From: Lampropedia cohaerens
Lineage (GTDB): Bacteria; Pseudomonadota; Gammaproteobacteria; Burkholderiales; Burkholderiaceae_C
Length of the DNA stretch: 64,000 bases
Direction of reading: 5' to 3'
Assembly (NCBI RefSeq): GCF_001005215.1
Contig: NZ_LBNQ01000020.1
Coordinates: 1 to 64,000 of the forward strand
The translations under genes and the position numbers were made by a program. How positions within the stretch are numbered: position 1 is the stretch's first letter; each line of letters opens with the position of its first letter. The notes beneath the pieces are model-generated. The model was not told the DNA's origin, did no database searches, and worked only from the letters and a program-made list of their open reading frames with translations. Shown piece by piece: positions 29,143-39,453 of the stretch.

Positions 29143-29898
29143 CTAGGCAGCGGCCTGCGCCAGCGCGGGGTGCAGCGTTGCCCAGTCGCAGGGCGCGAAC
29201 TGCCATGTCGGTGGCGGTTGGTCCACACTGCGCGCCAGCTGCGCGAGAAATGCCGCTCGGCTGATTTCATGCGCGCCCAGCGACGCCAGGTGCGCGGTGT
29301 TTTGCTGGCAGTCGATGAGCGCGACACCGTGGGCACGGCAGTGCGCCACCAGCGCAGCCAACGCCATCTTCGAGGCATTGGGCCGCAGCGCAAACATCGA
29401 TTCGCCAAAAACGGCCTTGCCGATGTTGACGACATACAGCCCGCCTGCCAATGCGCCGTCAATCCACGTCTCGACGCTGTGCACATGGCCAGCGCGGTGA
29501 AACTCCAGATAGGTCTGCTGCATTTCCGGCACGATCCAGGTGCCTGCCTGGCCCGGTCGATACACCCCGGCGCAGTGCTTCAATACCGTCTGCAAGGCCG
29601 AGTCGATGCGAATGGCCAGCCTGCGCGCGCGCAGCAGGCGCACCATCTCCTTGCGCAGGCTGGTATGCAGACGGAAGTTGGCCACCTCGAGCACCATGCG
29701 CGGGTCGGGCGACCACCACAGAATGGGCGGCGTCGAGAACCAGGGAAAGATGCCGCGCCGGTACGCGGCGCGCAGCGTGTCCGGTGTCAGGTCTGCGCCC
29801 ACTGCAATGGGCCCAAGCGCCTCGCTGACGGCGCCGTAGGGCGGAAAGGCATCGCCTGGTTGCAGAAAGGCAAACGCCGGTTGCGCAGGGTCGGACAT
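29143..29898 (-). CDS. aat: Leucyl/phenylalanyl-tRNA-protein transferase Aat
   Basis: Aat transfers Leu or Phe from tRNA to proteins with N-terminal Arg or Lys, creating a ClpS degron. The 251-residue protein has the family landmarks PIAVGADLTPDTLRAAYRRGIFPWF, WWSPDPRMVL, WIVPEMQQTYLEFHRAGHVHSVE, GGLYVVNIGKAVFGESMFA, NASKMALAALVAHCRAHG and LIDCQQNTAHLASLGA. The start MSDPAQPAFAFL at 29898 fits. The dctM gene ends two bases upstream (29901), so transcripts may run through, although the functions are unrelated. Confidence 0.95.
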   Translation of the reverse strand: MSDPAQPAFAFLQPGDAFPPYGAVSEALGPIAVGADLTPDTLRAAYRRGIFPWFSTPPILWWSPDPRMVLEVANFRLHTSLRKEMVRLLRARRLAIRIDSALQTVLKHCAGVYRPGQAGTWIVPEMQQTYLEFHRAGHVHSVETWIDGALAGGLYVVNIGKAVFGESMFALRPNASKMALAALVAHCRAHGVALIDCQQNTAHLASLGAHEISRAAFLAQLARSVDQPPPTWQFAPCDWATLHPALAQAAA

Positions 29899-29900
29899 CT

Positions 29901-31175
29901 TCAGCGATAGACCAGATCACGCAGGAACAGCGAAATGCCTGGCACGTAGGTCACAAGCATCAGGCAGGCCAGGATCACGGCCACGAATGGCAGCAACGGC
30001 CGGATCATCTGTTCGAGCGAGACGCGCGCGATGGCGCAGGCCGCAAACAGGTTCACACCCATCGGCGGTGTGACCATGCCCAGCGCCAGATTGATGATCA
30101 TGATGATGCCAAAGTGCACCGGATCGACCCCGAACTGCACCGCCACCGGCAGCAGCAGCGGTGCCAGCACGACGATGGAGGCCGAGGTCTCGATGAACAT
30201 GCCAATGACAAACAGTGCGATGTTGACGCCCAGCAGGAACAGCAGCTTGCTCTCGAACAGTCCGCCCAGCCACTGGCCCAGCATGTCCGGCACGCCTGCG
30301 CGGTTGAGCAGGAAGCTGAAGACACCGGCGTTGGCGATGATGAACATGATCACTGCCGTGCCGACGACAGAGCGATGAAATACCGGCGCGAGCGAGCGCG
30401 GCCCGAGCGTACGGTAGATGAAGACGCTGACCAGCAGCGCATACACCACCGCCACCACCGAGGCTTCGGTAGGCGTGAACACGCCGCCATAGATGCCGCC
30501 GAGGATGATCACGGGCATCAGCAGCGCCAGCCAAGAGCGTTTGAACGCCGGCCACACGGCCATGCGATCGGCGCCGTCCTGCTTGCCCATGCCGGTTCTC
30601 TTGGCGTACAGCCAGACATACAGCATCAACACGCCGGCAATCATCAGGCCTGGCACCACGCCGGCAATGAACATCTCGCCCGTGGATGTTTCGGTGGAGA
30701 CGGCAAACAGAATCATCGGCACCGAAGGAGGAATGATCACGCCCAGCTCTGCCGAGGTGGCCTGCAGCGACGCGGCAAAAGGCGCCGGGTAGCCATGGCG
30801 CACCATGGCCGGAATCAGAATCGCCCCGACCGCAAACGTCGTGGCCACGGACGAGCCCGCCACGGACGCGAAAATCAGGCAGGTCAGCACGCAGGTGATG
30901 GCCAGCCCGCCTTGCACGCCGCCAACCAGACTCTTGGCAAAGTTCACCATCCGTTGCGAGATGCCGCCCGCTTCCATCAGGTTGCCGGCCAGAATGAAAA
31001 ACGGAATCGCCATCAGCGGAAACTTGTCCAGCGCGGCAAAGATCTGCTGCGGCATCACCAGCCAGTTGATGCCGGCATACGCGATGCCGGTGACGCTGGA
31101 CAGGCCGATGGCCACGGCCACTGGCAGCGACAGGGCAAAAAAGATCACCATCGTGACGATCATCAGCTGGGCCAT
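29901..31175 (-). CDS. dctM: TRAP transporter large permease DctM
   Basis: A 424-residue protein with about twelve hydrophobic segments, the large membrane subunit of a tripartite ATP-independent periplasmic transporter for dicarboxylates or other organic acids. Family motifs include FPLMAIPFFILAGNLMEAGGI, GGVQGGLAITCVLTCLIFASVAGSSVATT, TSAELGVIIPPSVPMILFAV and LALGMVTPPMGVNLFAACAIA. It couples sodium- or proton-gradient energy to uptake from the binding protein DctP. It follows dctQ by 37 bases in a dctP-dctQ-dctM order. Confidence 0.94.
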   Translation of the reverse strand: MAQLMIVTMVIFFALSLPVAVAIGLSSVTGIAYAGINWLVMPQQIFAALDKFPLMAIPFFILAGNLMEAGGISQRMVNFAKSLVGGVQGGLAITCVLTCLIFASVAGSSVATTFAVGAILIPAMVRHGYPAPFAASLQATSAELGVIIPPSVPMILFAVSTETSTGEMFIAGVVPGLMIAGVLMLYVWLYAKRTGMGKQDGADRMAVWPAFKRSWLALLMPVIILGGIYGGVFTPTEASVVAVVYALLVSVFIYRTLGPRSLAPVFHRSVVGTAVIMFIIANAGVFSFLLNRAGVPDMLGQWLGGLFESKLLFLLGVNIALFVIGMFIETSASIVVLAPLLLPVAVQFGVDPVHFGIIMIINLALGMVTPPMGVNLFAACAIARVSLEQMIRPLLPFVAVILACLMLVTYVPGISLFLRDLVYR

Positions 31176-31212
31176 GGTTCAAGATTCCTGTAGTCGTTGG
31201 ATGGTCATCAGT

Positions 31213-31719
31213 TCAGCCTTGCGCGTCGTTGCGCACAGGCGTTTGAGATGCGGGTGCATCGGGGCAGAGCCAGCGCAGCAGGATGGCCAGGCATGCCAGC
31301 ACAGCTCCAGCCGGTATGGCCAGATAGACCCAGGAGATGGAGACCTCCAGCCCTGCGATGCTTTGGAAGCGTACGCGATAGGTCATCTGTGCACCCATCC
31401 ATGCCAGAAATGCCATGAATCCCAGACTGACGAGGTGAATGAGAGCGTTGGTCACTTGCAGCGCGCGCCCGCGTATGCGCTCACGCAGGAACTCCACGGC
31501 AATCATCGAACCCTGCCGAAATGCCAGGGCTGTGCCGAGCATCACCGCCCAGATGATGGCCGCGCGTGTGAGCACCTCACTCCAGTCCAACGGGGAGTGC
31601 AGCACGAAGCGGGACACGACCTGGAAAAAGCCTGATGCCACAGCCAGCCACAGCAGCAGTTGGGCAAGGCAGGACACCGTGCGGAACACAAGCTGGTCAA
31701 AGCGAAGGATGAAAGGCAT
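31213..31719 (-). CDS. dctQ: TRAP transporter small permease DctQ
   Basis: A 168-residue four-helix membrane protein, the small permease subunit. Landmarks are SRFVLHSPLDWSEVLTRAAIIWAVMLGTALAFRQGSMIAVEFLRERI and SISWVYLAIPAGAVLACLAI. The start MPFILRFD at 31719 fits the family length; the frame extends upstream to an ATG at 31815, but those residues are not family-like. About 210 bases separate it from dctP, with no gene between. Confidence 0.88.
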   Translation of the reverse strand: MPFILRFDQLVFRTVSCLAQLLLWLAVASGFFQVVSRFVLHSPLDWSEVLTRAAIIWAVMLGTALAFRQGSMIAVEFLRERIRGRALQVTNALIHLVSLGFMAFLAWMGAQMTYRVRFQSIAGLEVSISWVYLAIPAGAVLACLAILLRWLCPDAPASQTPVRNDAQG

Positions 31720-31930
31720 GGTGGCTGTAGCAAGAGTGACGGAGTACAGTCGGCAGTCGGTGCGGCGCAAGGCTGACCAAGCAGGTGCGTGGATGGCCTC
31801 AAAAGTCGGCTTCACAGGCGGCTGGCGCGGATAAGGCTAGGAGCCGCGAGACAGTGTTGCCCAGGGCAGGGTGCCCCGTTATGTGTGTCCAGACCGTGGC
31901 AGCGGCCGCAGTCTGGAGCAGCTATGGAAT

Positions 31931-32932
31931 TTATTGGGTGCTGCGAATCTTCTCGATCAGGTCCGCGCCAAAACGTTTGTTGTAGTCTGCGTAGGCAGGC
32001 TCGACGGCCTTGGCAAATGCCGCGCGGTCCACTTCGGTAACGATCATGCCCTCCTGCTTGAGTTGCTCAAGCCCCGAGGCTTCCACCTCCGAGACGTATG
32101 CGCGCATCGCCTGGCCAGCGGCCTTGCCAGCCTGCTGGAACAAGGCTTTGTCCTCGTCGGAAAGACCTTCGTAGACGCTGGGCGAGACGATGATGACTGC
32201 AGGCGCATAGACGTGGCCAGTCAGCGAGAGGTACTTCTGCAGCTGCGAGAGCTTGGCCGAAACAATCACCGACAGTGGGTTTTCCTGCCCGTCAATAGTG
32301 CCTTGCTGCAGTGCAGTGGTCACTTCGGGCCAGGCCATGGGCGTGGGCAGGATGCCGATTTCCCGGAACGCCTGAATGTGCAGCTGGTTTTCGGTGGTGC
32401 GAATCTTCAGCCCCGCGGCGTCTGCTGGCGTGGCGACTTCACGGACATTGTTGGTGAGGTGGCGAAAGCCCTGCTCCCCCCAGGCCAGCGCAATCAGGCC
32501 GCGCTTGCTGAATTCAGCAAGCATGTTCTCGCCGATCTCGCTATCGAGCACCTTGCGGGCATGCTCCAGGTCACGCAGCAAGAAGGGCACGTCGAACACC
32601 GCGGCGCTGGGCACGAAGTTCATTGTGGCGCCGGTGGAGAGCACGGCGGCATCAATGGTGCCAAGCTGCAGTCCTTCAATCACTTCACGCTCGCCGCCCA
32701 GCGCGCTGTTGGGAAACTGCTGCACCGTGAACTTGCCACCGCTGCCTTCTTCCAGCGTCCTGGCAAACGCCTCGCCGGCGGCACCGTAGTGCGATTGCTG
32801 AGACAGCGCATAGGCCAGCTTGATTTGTGTCTGCGCACTCGCCGCCGTGGATACCAGTGCGGCTGTAGTGAATGCGGCACCCAACAGGCCGGGAACGAGC
32901 CACTGCTTGAGGCGGTGAACGATTGTGTGCAT
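31931..32932 (-). CDS. dctP: TRAP transporter substrate-binding protein DctP
   Basis: A 333-residue periplasmic binding protein with a Sec signal peptide (cleavage after ASAQ). DctP landmarks include KLAYALSQQSHYGAAGEAFARTLEE, FPNSALGGEREVIEGLQLGTIDAA, the conserved arginine region GLKIRTTENQLHIQAFREIG and MAWPEVTTALQQGTIDGQENPLS. The substrate is an organic acid of unknown identity; the conserved arginine typically grips the carboxylate. AAGGAG stands six bases before the ATG. It is the first gene of the TRAP operon; its promoter must lie in the 263-base divergent region shared with the small lipoprotein gene. Confidence 0.93.
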   Translation of the reverse strand: MHTIVHRLKQWLVPGLLGAAFTTAALVSTAASAQTQIKLAYALSQQSHYGAAGEAFARTLEEGSGGKFTVQQFPNSALGGEREVIEGLQLGTIDAAVLSTGATMNFVPSAAVFDVPFLLRDLEHARKVLDSEIGENMLAEFSKRGLIALAWGEQGFRHLTNNVREVATPADAAGLKIRTTENQLHIQAFREIGILPTPMAWPEVTTALQQGTIDGQENPLSVIVSAKLSQLQKYLSLTGHVYAPAVIIVSPSVYEGLSDEDKALFQQAGKAAGQAMRAYVSEVEASGLEQLKQEGMIVTEVDRAAFAKAVEPAYADYNKRFGADLIEKIRSTQ

Positions 32933-33195
32933 TTGTACTCCTTGTGCGGCATGGAAACCGCTGTTTGTGTGTGTATTGGAAGGGGGCCGGGCACTTTACG
33001 CAACGCCAAAGTCCGTGCGTTGTGAAAAGCCCCCGACTTTACTGTGGATTGCGGGCCGCTTCAATCAACTTGTGGCGTGAAATGCGCAGACAAGCTTGGT
33101 AACACGTCTTTGCATGGCCGTTGCCTTGTCTGACACGCCCTATGCCAAACGCAGGCTAAGCTGACGGCATATCAACAACCGTGTTGGAGACCTAG

Positions 33196-33417
33196 ATGCT
33201 GAAAGAAAGGGCCGTACAAGTCATCACCGTTACCGCGCTGGCGTTTGGCGTGACCGCCTGTTCGACGTGGGATGGCATGAGCAAACGCGAGCGCAGCACT
33301 GTCGGGGGCGCTGCAATTGGCGGTGTGGCCGGTGCAGCCGTCAGTGGTGGCAGCGTGCTTGGAACGGTGGGGGGCGCAGCCATCGGTGGCGTCGTTGGTG
33401 ACCAGCTGGGCAAGTGA
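33196..33417 (+). CDS. Small glycine-zipper lipoprotein (OsmB-like)
   Basis: A 73-residue protein with a signal peptide and lipobox (FGVTACST), followed by a glycine-zipper region (GGAAIGGVAGAAVSGG and GGAAIGGVVGDQLGK), the plan of OsmB-like outer-membrane lipoproteins. Glycine zippers insert or pack in membranes; these proteins are often stress-induced. GGAGA lies seven bases before the ATG. It is a single gene, divergent from dctP and convergent with fis. Confidence 0.8.
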   Translation: MLKERAVQVITVTALAFGVTACSTWDGMSKRERSTVGGAAIGGVAGAAVSGGSVLGTVGGAAIGGVVGDQLGK

Positions 33418-33526
33418 CGCCCCCGCGCAAGCGCCCCAGCCGCATGCTCGTGCGTGACCGGATGCGGTTGCCAGATGCACTGAGGCGCTACGTTGCAGCG
33501 GAGCACTGTGGCGCAAGCGCAGGTTC

Positions 33527-33769
33527 TCAGGCCTGCGGATCAAGTAGGCCGTGCTGCAGCAGCTTTTTGCGCAAGGTATTGCGATTCAAGCCCAGCCACT
33601 GGGCCGCGCGGGACTGGTTGCCCTCCGCGCAGGCCATGATTTCTTCCAGAACCGGCTTTTCAACCCGCTGAATGACCATCTCGTAGACATTGCTGGGCGC
33701 CATTCCGTCCAGGTCGCGGAAATACTGTCGCAAACTTTCCCGCACACAATCTTCGATATTCGTAGTCAT
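33527..33769 (-). CDS. fis: Fis-family DNA-binding protein
   Basis: An 80-residue protein starting MTTNIEDCV, with the C-terminal Fis helix-turn-helix (EEIMACAEGNQSRAAQWLGLNRNTLRKKL). Fis bends DNA and controls rRNA operons, recombination and growth-phase genes. It follows dusB closely (41 bases between dusB stop and fis start), the conserved dusB-fis operon of proteobacteria. The start at 33769 is preferred to 33796 on family length. This betaproteobacterial form is shorter at the N-terminus than E. coli Fis (98 residues). Confidence 0.93.
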   Translation of the reverse strand: MTTNIEDCVRESLRQYFRDLDGMAPSNVYEMVIQRVEKPVLEEIMACAEGNQSRAAQWLGLNRNTLRKKLLQHGLLDPQA

Positions 33770-33810
33770 CCGGTTGCAGCCCGCCATCGCGCCCATAGTT
33801 CAATGGGCAA

Positions 33811-34902
33811 CTATACCGCAAGCGCGTCGTGGTGCTGCGTTGCATCGCTCGCCTGAGTAGCAGGCCAGCGCGGGTGACGCCGGGCCAGTTGAGCGAGCCA
33901 GGCATCCAGCAGCCGTACCTGTTCGGCGCTGCTGTCCACTTGGTTGATGGCGCAGCGCAGTGCCTTGCCCTCGGGTACGTCCTGCAGGTACCAGGCGATA
34001 TGTTTGCGCGCCGTGCGCACGCCGGTGTATTCGCCGTACAGTGCGTAATGCTCGTGCAGGTGGGCAATCAATGCCTGGCGAACGACCTCGGTAGCCGGAG
34101 GCGCAGGCGCCTGTCCGTGCGTCAGGTAGTGAGCGATCTCACGGAATATCCAGGGGCGTCCCTGGGCGGCACGGCCCACCATGATGGCATCGGCGCCAGT
34201 GCGCAGCAGCACCGCCAGCGCGCTGACACCATCGGTAATGTCGCCGTTGGCCACCACCGGAATCCGCACGGCTTGCTTGACGGCGGCTATGGTGTCGTAT
34301 TCGGCATGGCCTTTGTAGCCCTGCTCGCGCGTGCGTCCGTGTACGGTGAGCATTTGCACGCCCACCGCCTCGAACGCGCGAGCCAATCGGACGGCATTCC
34401 TGCTCTCGGCGTTCCAGCCGGTGCGCATCTTGAGGGTGACAGGAACGCCGCTGGGGCTGCATGCGGCCACCACCGCTTCGGCGATGGCGATGGCCAGCGG
34501 CTCGTTCTGCATCAGCGCCGAGCCAGCCCATGCATTGCAGACTTTTTTGGCCGGGCAGCCCATGTTGATATCGATGATTTGCGCGCCGCGTTCAATGTTG
34601 TAGCGTGCGGCTTCGGCCATCATGGCGGCATCGGTGCCCGCGATTTGCACAGCGATCGGGCCGGGCTCACCGTCATGATTGGCGCGGCGGGAGGTTTTCA
34701 GACTGGCGTACAGATGCGGCTGAGAGGTAACCATCTCGCTGACCGCATGGCCTGCCCCCAGCTGACGGCACAGGATGCGAAAAGGCCTGTCCGTCACGCC
34801 AGCCATGGGCGCGACGAACAGCCGGTTGGGCAGGACGTGGGGGCCAATGCGCAGGGGACTCAGTGCGCGCTGCGCAACAGTGCAGGCCGGTTGCATTGTC
34901 AT
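33811..34902 (-). CDS. dusB: tRNA-dihydrouridine synthase DusB
   Basis: DusB reduces uridine to dihydrouridine at position 17 of tRNA with FMN and NADPH. The 363-residue protein has the FMN barrel motifs LFVAPMAGVTDRPFR, the catalytic cysteine in NMGCPAKKVCNAWAGSAL, VTLKMRTGW, TVHGRTREQGYKG, VVANGDIT and MVGRAAQGRPWIFREI. The C-terminal RNA-binding part includes TARKHIAWYL. It heads the dusB-fis operon. Two close starts exist (34902 and 34896). The rlpA-like gene ends 109 bases upstream on the same strand. Confidence 0.95.
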   Translation of the reverse strand: MTMQPACTVAQRALSPLRIGPHVLPNRLFVAPMAGVTDRPFRILCRQLGAGHAVSEMVTSQPHLYASLKTSRRANHDGEPGPIAVQIAGTDAAMMAEAARYNIERGAQIIDINMGCPAKKVCNAWAGSALMQNEPLAIAIAEAVVAACSPSGVPVTLKMRTGWNAESRNAVRLARAFEAVGVQMLTVHGRTREQGYKGHAEYDTIAAVKQAVRIPVVANGDITDGVSALAVLLRTGADAIMVGRAAQGRPWIFREIAHYLTHGQAPAPPATEVVRQALIAHLHEHYALYGEYTGVRTARKHIAWYLQDVPEGKALRCAINQVDSSAEQVRLLDAWLAQLARRHPRWPATQASDATQHHDALAV

Positions 34903-35011
34903 CGTGGGTCAGAATCCGTTCATACGCTTTGCATGCGTCGCTGCGTCAGGCGCGGCCCGATGCGGTCGGTGCCCGACACTGCGGCGCGCTGCAGGAGACG
35001 TGAAGATGTCC

Positions 35012-35689
35012 TCATCCCTTGCCATTGCGTGGTGGCGGCTCGCCCTTGCCGTGCAGTATGACGTTGCCGTTGCCGCACGGGGGGCTGTCCTCATCGGGAA
35101 TCCATAGGGCAACCTGCTTGATACCCTGCGCCAGCATGCCCAATTCCTCGGCAGCGCGGCGACTGAGGTCGATGATGCGGCGGCCCGAATAGGGGCCGCG
35201 ATCATTGATGCGTACCAGCACTTCTTTGCCGGTGAGCAAGCCGCGTACGCAGACCATGGTGCCGAACGGCAAAGTGCGATGCGCGGCTGTCATGGCATGC
35301 ATGTCGTAGCGCTCGCCATTGGCGGTGAGGCGGCCGTGAAAGCGATCGCCGTACCATGACGCCTGGCCCGTCTGGAACAGGTCGTGTGGAACGCTGAAAT
35401 CACTCTCGCGCAGGCGGGGGGGGATAATTCGCGCATTGATGGTTTCCTCGCTGGGGCGCAGACCGAGCATGCTCTGCATGGCGGGCGAGGGGGTCACCAG
35501 TTCGTAGACAGGCGGCATGACCTCAAGGTCGAGGACACGCTCGGCGGCCAGCGGCTCGGGCAGGGGCTCCGGTGGCCCCTGGGTGGTGCAGGCTGCTGCA
35601 AGCAGGATGGTCAGCGCGACAATGGCCGAGCGGGCCAGATGACATGCTGCCGCGGCAGAGGGCGCTGCGCGGGGGCTGCGCCCGATCAT
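35012..35689 (-). CDS. RlpA-like septal ring lytic transglycosylase/lipoprotein
   Basis: A 225-residue lipoprotein with a signal peptide and lipobox (LLAAACTTQ). The double-psi beta-barrel (DPBB) domain spans about residues 110-200: GQASWYGDRFHGRLTANGERYD, AAHRTLPFGTMVCVRGLLTGKEV, VRINDRGPYSGRRIIDLSRRAAEELGM. RlpA proteins cleave peptidoglycan glycan strands lacking stem peptides at the septum. The C-terminal SPOR domain of E. coli RlpA is absent, so septal targeting by SPOR is not expected. The gene overlaps metF by four bases (ATGA), an odd pairing that places an envelope gene at the end of the SAH-riboswitch operon. Confidence 0.85.
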   Translation of the reverse strand: MIGRSPRAAPSAAAACHLARSAIVALTILLAAACTTQGPPEPLPEPLAAERVLDLEVMPPVYELVTPSPAMQSMLGLRPSEETINARIIPPRLRESDFSVPHDLFQTGQASWYGDRFHGRLTANGERYDMHAMTAAHRTLPFGTMVCVRGLLTGKEVLVRINDRGPYSGRRIIDLSRRAAEELGMLAQGIKQVALWIPDEDSPPCGNGNVILHGKGEPPPRNGKG

Positions 35690-36558
35690 GGCAGTGCATC
35701 CTCCAGAAGGCGCAGGCGGCGCGCCAGCTCCAGGACCAGCGTGCTCTGATTCATGGTGTAGAAATGCAGTGCTGGTGCGCCTTCGCGCATCAGCCGTTCG
35801 CACAGCTGGGTCACCACATCCAGCCCGAAGGCGCGGATCGATGCAGTGTCGTCGCCAAAGGCCTGCAGGCGCGTGCGAATCCAGCGTGGCACTTCCGTGC
35901 CGCAGGCATCGGAAAAGCGCAGCAGCTGGGTCGCACCCATGATGGGCATGATGCCGGGCACGACGGGAATGTCCAGGCCCATGGCACGGATTTCGTCCAT
36001 GAAGCGCAGGTAGGCGTCGGCATTGAAGAAATACTGGGTAATGGCCGAGTCCGCACCTGCCTTGACCTTGGTGGCAAACGCCTGCAGATCCTTTTGCGGT
36101 GAGGCTGCCTGGGGATGCATCTCGGGGTAGGCCGCCACTTCGATGTGAAAGTGCGTACCCGTCTCCGAGCGGATGAAGGCCACCAGATCGCTGGCGTAGT
36201 GGAACTCGCCACCCATGCCGTAACCACTGGGCAGATCGCCGCGCAGTGCCACCACGCGTCGCACGCCCATGGCCTGCAGCTGCGCCAGCTCCTGACGCAG
36301 TTTCTCGCGTGTGGCGCCCACGCAGGACAGGTGCGAGGCAGCCTGCTGGCCTTCTGCAAGAATTTCGCCGACAGCAGCGAAGGTGCCGGCCTGGGTGGAG
36401 CCGCCCGCACCATAGGTCACAGAGCAGAACTGCGGCTTGAGCGCATACAGCTGCTGGCGAACGCCACGCAGTTTTTCGATGCCGGTCTCCGTCTTGGGGG
36501 GGAAGAATTCCAGGCTGACCGGCACGCGGGGAAAGGGCTGAGAGGGGTTGGATGTCAT
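35686..36558 (-). CDS. metF: Methylenetetrahydrofolate reductase MetF
   Basis: MetF reduces 5,10-methylene-THF to 5-methyl-THF, the methyl donor for methionine synthesis, with FAD and NADH. The 290-residue protein begins MTSNPSQPFPRVPVSLEFFPPKT; the conserved glutamate of SLEFFPP and motifs SVTYGAGGS, HLSCVGATRE, VALRGDLP, ADSAITQYFFNADAY and VPGIMPIM are present. It lies 70 bases after tlyA and is translationally coupled to rlpA. In the operon led by ahcY under an SAH riboswitch it completes the methyl-cycle response. Confidence 0.95.
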   Translation of the reverse strand: MTSNPSQPFPRVPVSLEFFPPKTETGIEKLRGVRQQLYALKPQFCSVTYGAGGSTQAGTFAAVGEILAEGQQAASHLSCVGATREKLRQELAQLQAMGVRRVVALRGDLPSGYGMGGEFHYASDLVAFIRSETGTHFHIEVAAYPEMHPQAASPQKDLQAFATKVKAGADSAITQYFFNADAYLRFMDEIRAMGLDIPVVPGIMPIMGATQLLRFSDACGTEVPRWIRTRLQAFGDDTASIRAFGLDVVTQLCERLMREGAPALHFYTMNQSTLVLELARRLRLLEDALP

Positions 36559-36628
36559 GGCAAATCGGGTGGCACGGGGCATGGAGCCGTTGCCGTGATT
36601 GGAGGAAAGGCAAGTCCGTGCTTGGCGG

Positions 36629-37405
36629 TCAAGGGGGCGCACTGCCGGCATCGCCCGGGCGTAGCCAGACGAAGAACTCGCGATTGCCGTCGCCGCCTTC
36701 GATGGGGCTGTTGAACCAGTCCAGCAGTTGCAGCCCCGTCTGCGCGCAGGCAGAGGCAATGCGCTGGCGCACCTGCGCATATAGCGCCGCATCACGCACG
36801 ATGCCCCCCTTGCCCAGCTGCTCGGGCTGCAGCTCGAACTGCGGCTTGACCAGCAGCAGGGCCTGGGAGTGTGCGGCCATGCAGGCACGCATGGCAGGCA
36901 GCACCAGCGTCAGTGAGATGAACGAGAGATCGGCAACGATCAGATCGAAGCCGGTCTGCGGCAGCGGTGCCAGCAGTGCCGGGCTCAGTTGCCGCGCATT
37001 GAGGCCTTCCAGCGCGCGTACGCGCACATCGCCGGCAATGGCTGGGTGCAGCTGGCCGTGGCCCACATCCACACCGGTGACATGCCGGGCGCCGCGCTGC
37101 AGCAGGCAGTCGGTGAAGCCGCCAGTCGACTGGCCCACGTCCAGGCAGTGCCAGCCGGCAACGTTCAGCCCCGTGGCATGCAGCGCGCCCTCGAGCTTGA
37201 GACCGCCGCGCGAGACGTAACGGGTCTGCGCGGCATCGCGCAGGCGCAGCTGCGCGGGCTCGGGCAGCGTCTCGCCGTTCTTGCGCACAAGCTGCCAGCT
37301 GGTGCCCGGCAGACGCCAGTCCACTGCGCCAGCCCGGATCAGCCGCTGTGCCAGGGAGCGAGTGCCTGCGAGGCCAGCATCGACGACGCGTTGATCAGCG
37401 CGCAT
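36629..37405 (-). CDS. tlyA: TlyA-family rRNA methyltransferase
   Basis: A 258-residue protein with an N-terminal S4 RNA-binding domain (LAGTRSLAQRLIRAGAVDW) and an FtsJ/RrmJ-type SAM domain (GLKLEGALHATGLNVAGWHCLD, then DVGQSTGGFTDCLLQRGA, VRALEGLNAR, DLIVADLSFISLTLVLPA, LLLVKPQFEL). TlyA of mycobacteria methylates 2'-O positions in 16S and 23S rRNA; many relatives were misnamed hemolysins. The motif I residue after DVG is Gln rather than the usual Ala. As a SAM consumer that makes SAH, it fits the operon with ahcY and metF. It starts 12 bases after the membrane-protein gene. Confidence 0.9.
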   Translation of the reverse strand: MRADQRVVDAGLAGTRSLAQRLIRAGAVDWRLPGTSWQLVRKNGETLPEPAQLRLRDAAQTRYVSRGGLKLEGALHATGLNVAGWHCLDVGQSTGGFTDCLLQRGARHVTGVDVGHGQLHPAIAGDVRVRALEGLNARQLSPALLAPLPQTGFDLIVADLSFISLTLVLPAMRACMAAHSQALLLVKPQFELQPEQLGKGGIVRDAALYAQVRQRIASACAQTGLQLLDWFNSPIEGGDGNREFFVWLRPGDAGSAPP

Positions 37406-37417
37406 GGAGCAAGGCGA

Positions 37418-37765
37418 TCACAGCAGCGAGAAGACGATGCTGCCCAAGGCCCAGTTGATCACGCCGTACAGGATGGCGCCAAACAGCCCGGCCCAGAAGC
37501 CGCTGACTTGAAAGCCCTTGGTCAGTGAACCCGCCAGCCAGAACAACAGTCCGTTGAGCACCAGGTAGAACAGGCCCAGCGTGAGGATCGACAACGGCAG
37601 CGTAAGCAACGCCAGCACCGGCCGCAGCAGGGCGTTGATGAGGCCGACCACGATGGCGGCGATCAGCGCCGCCTTGAAGTTGCTGACATGCACGCCCGGC
37701 AGCATGTAGGCCACCAGCATCAGCGCGGAGGCGCTGAGCACCCAGTTCAACAGCAGTTCGATCAT
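37418..37765 (-). CDS. Phage-holin-4-family small membrane protein
   Basis: A 115-residue protein with four hydrophobic helices (about 2-22, 30-50, 55-80 and 88-112) and the family sequences VGLINALLRPVLALLTLPLSILTLGLFYLVLNGL. The family (YvlD/holin 4 superfamily) is named from holins but the chromosomal members are not phage genes; their function is unknown. AGGAG lies nine bases before the ATG. It is a constant member of the ahcY-metF operon in betaproteobacteria. Confidence 0.85.
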   Translation of the reverse strand: MIELLLNWVLSASALMLVAYMLPGVHVSNFKAALIAAIVVGLINALLRPVLALLTLPLSILTLGLFYLVLNGLLFWLAGSLTKGFQVSGFWAGLFGAILYGVINWALGSIVFSLL

Positions 37766-37806
37766 CTTGCGACTCCTTGTCAGTCATGTCGGCAGACTTG
37801 CGGAAA

Positions 37807-37827
37807 GAGCCGCCCGTGGGGCGGCCG
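37807..37827 (-). terminator. Hairpin with weak U-tract between ahcY and downstream genes
   Basis: GCCGCCC / GGGCGGC with a three-base loop lies at 37809-37825 and is followed on the minus strand by TCTTTCC. The U-tract is weak, so partial termination or mRNA stabilisation at the ahcY end is more likely than full termination. A second hairpin, TCCGGCA / TGCCGGA, is at 37859-37876. Confidence 0.35.
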
Positions 37828-37889
37828 GCGAAGGTGCGGGGCCCATTCGAGGGCCGCCTCCGGCATCACTGCCGGAAAGGCCCGGCCGC

Positions 37890-39341
<1,452 letters not shown>

Positions 39342-39453
39342 GGTAGAGAACTTCAGTTCATGGCTTCTTTGGGACTTGAACCGCCAGGCGGATGGAAACC
39401 AGAAGGTGGTGGAACTGCGTGACCTCGCGCCCACCACCCTGCCGCCGGGCGGA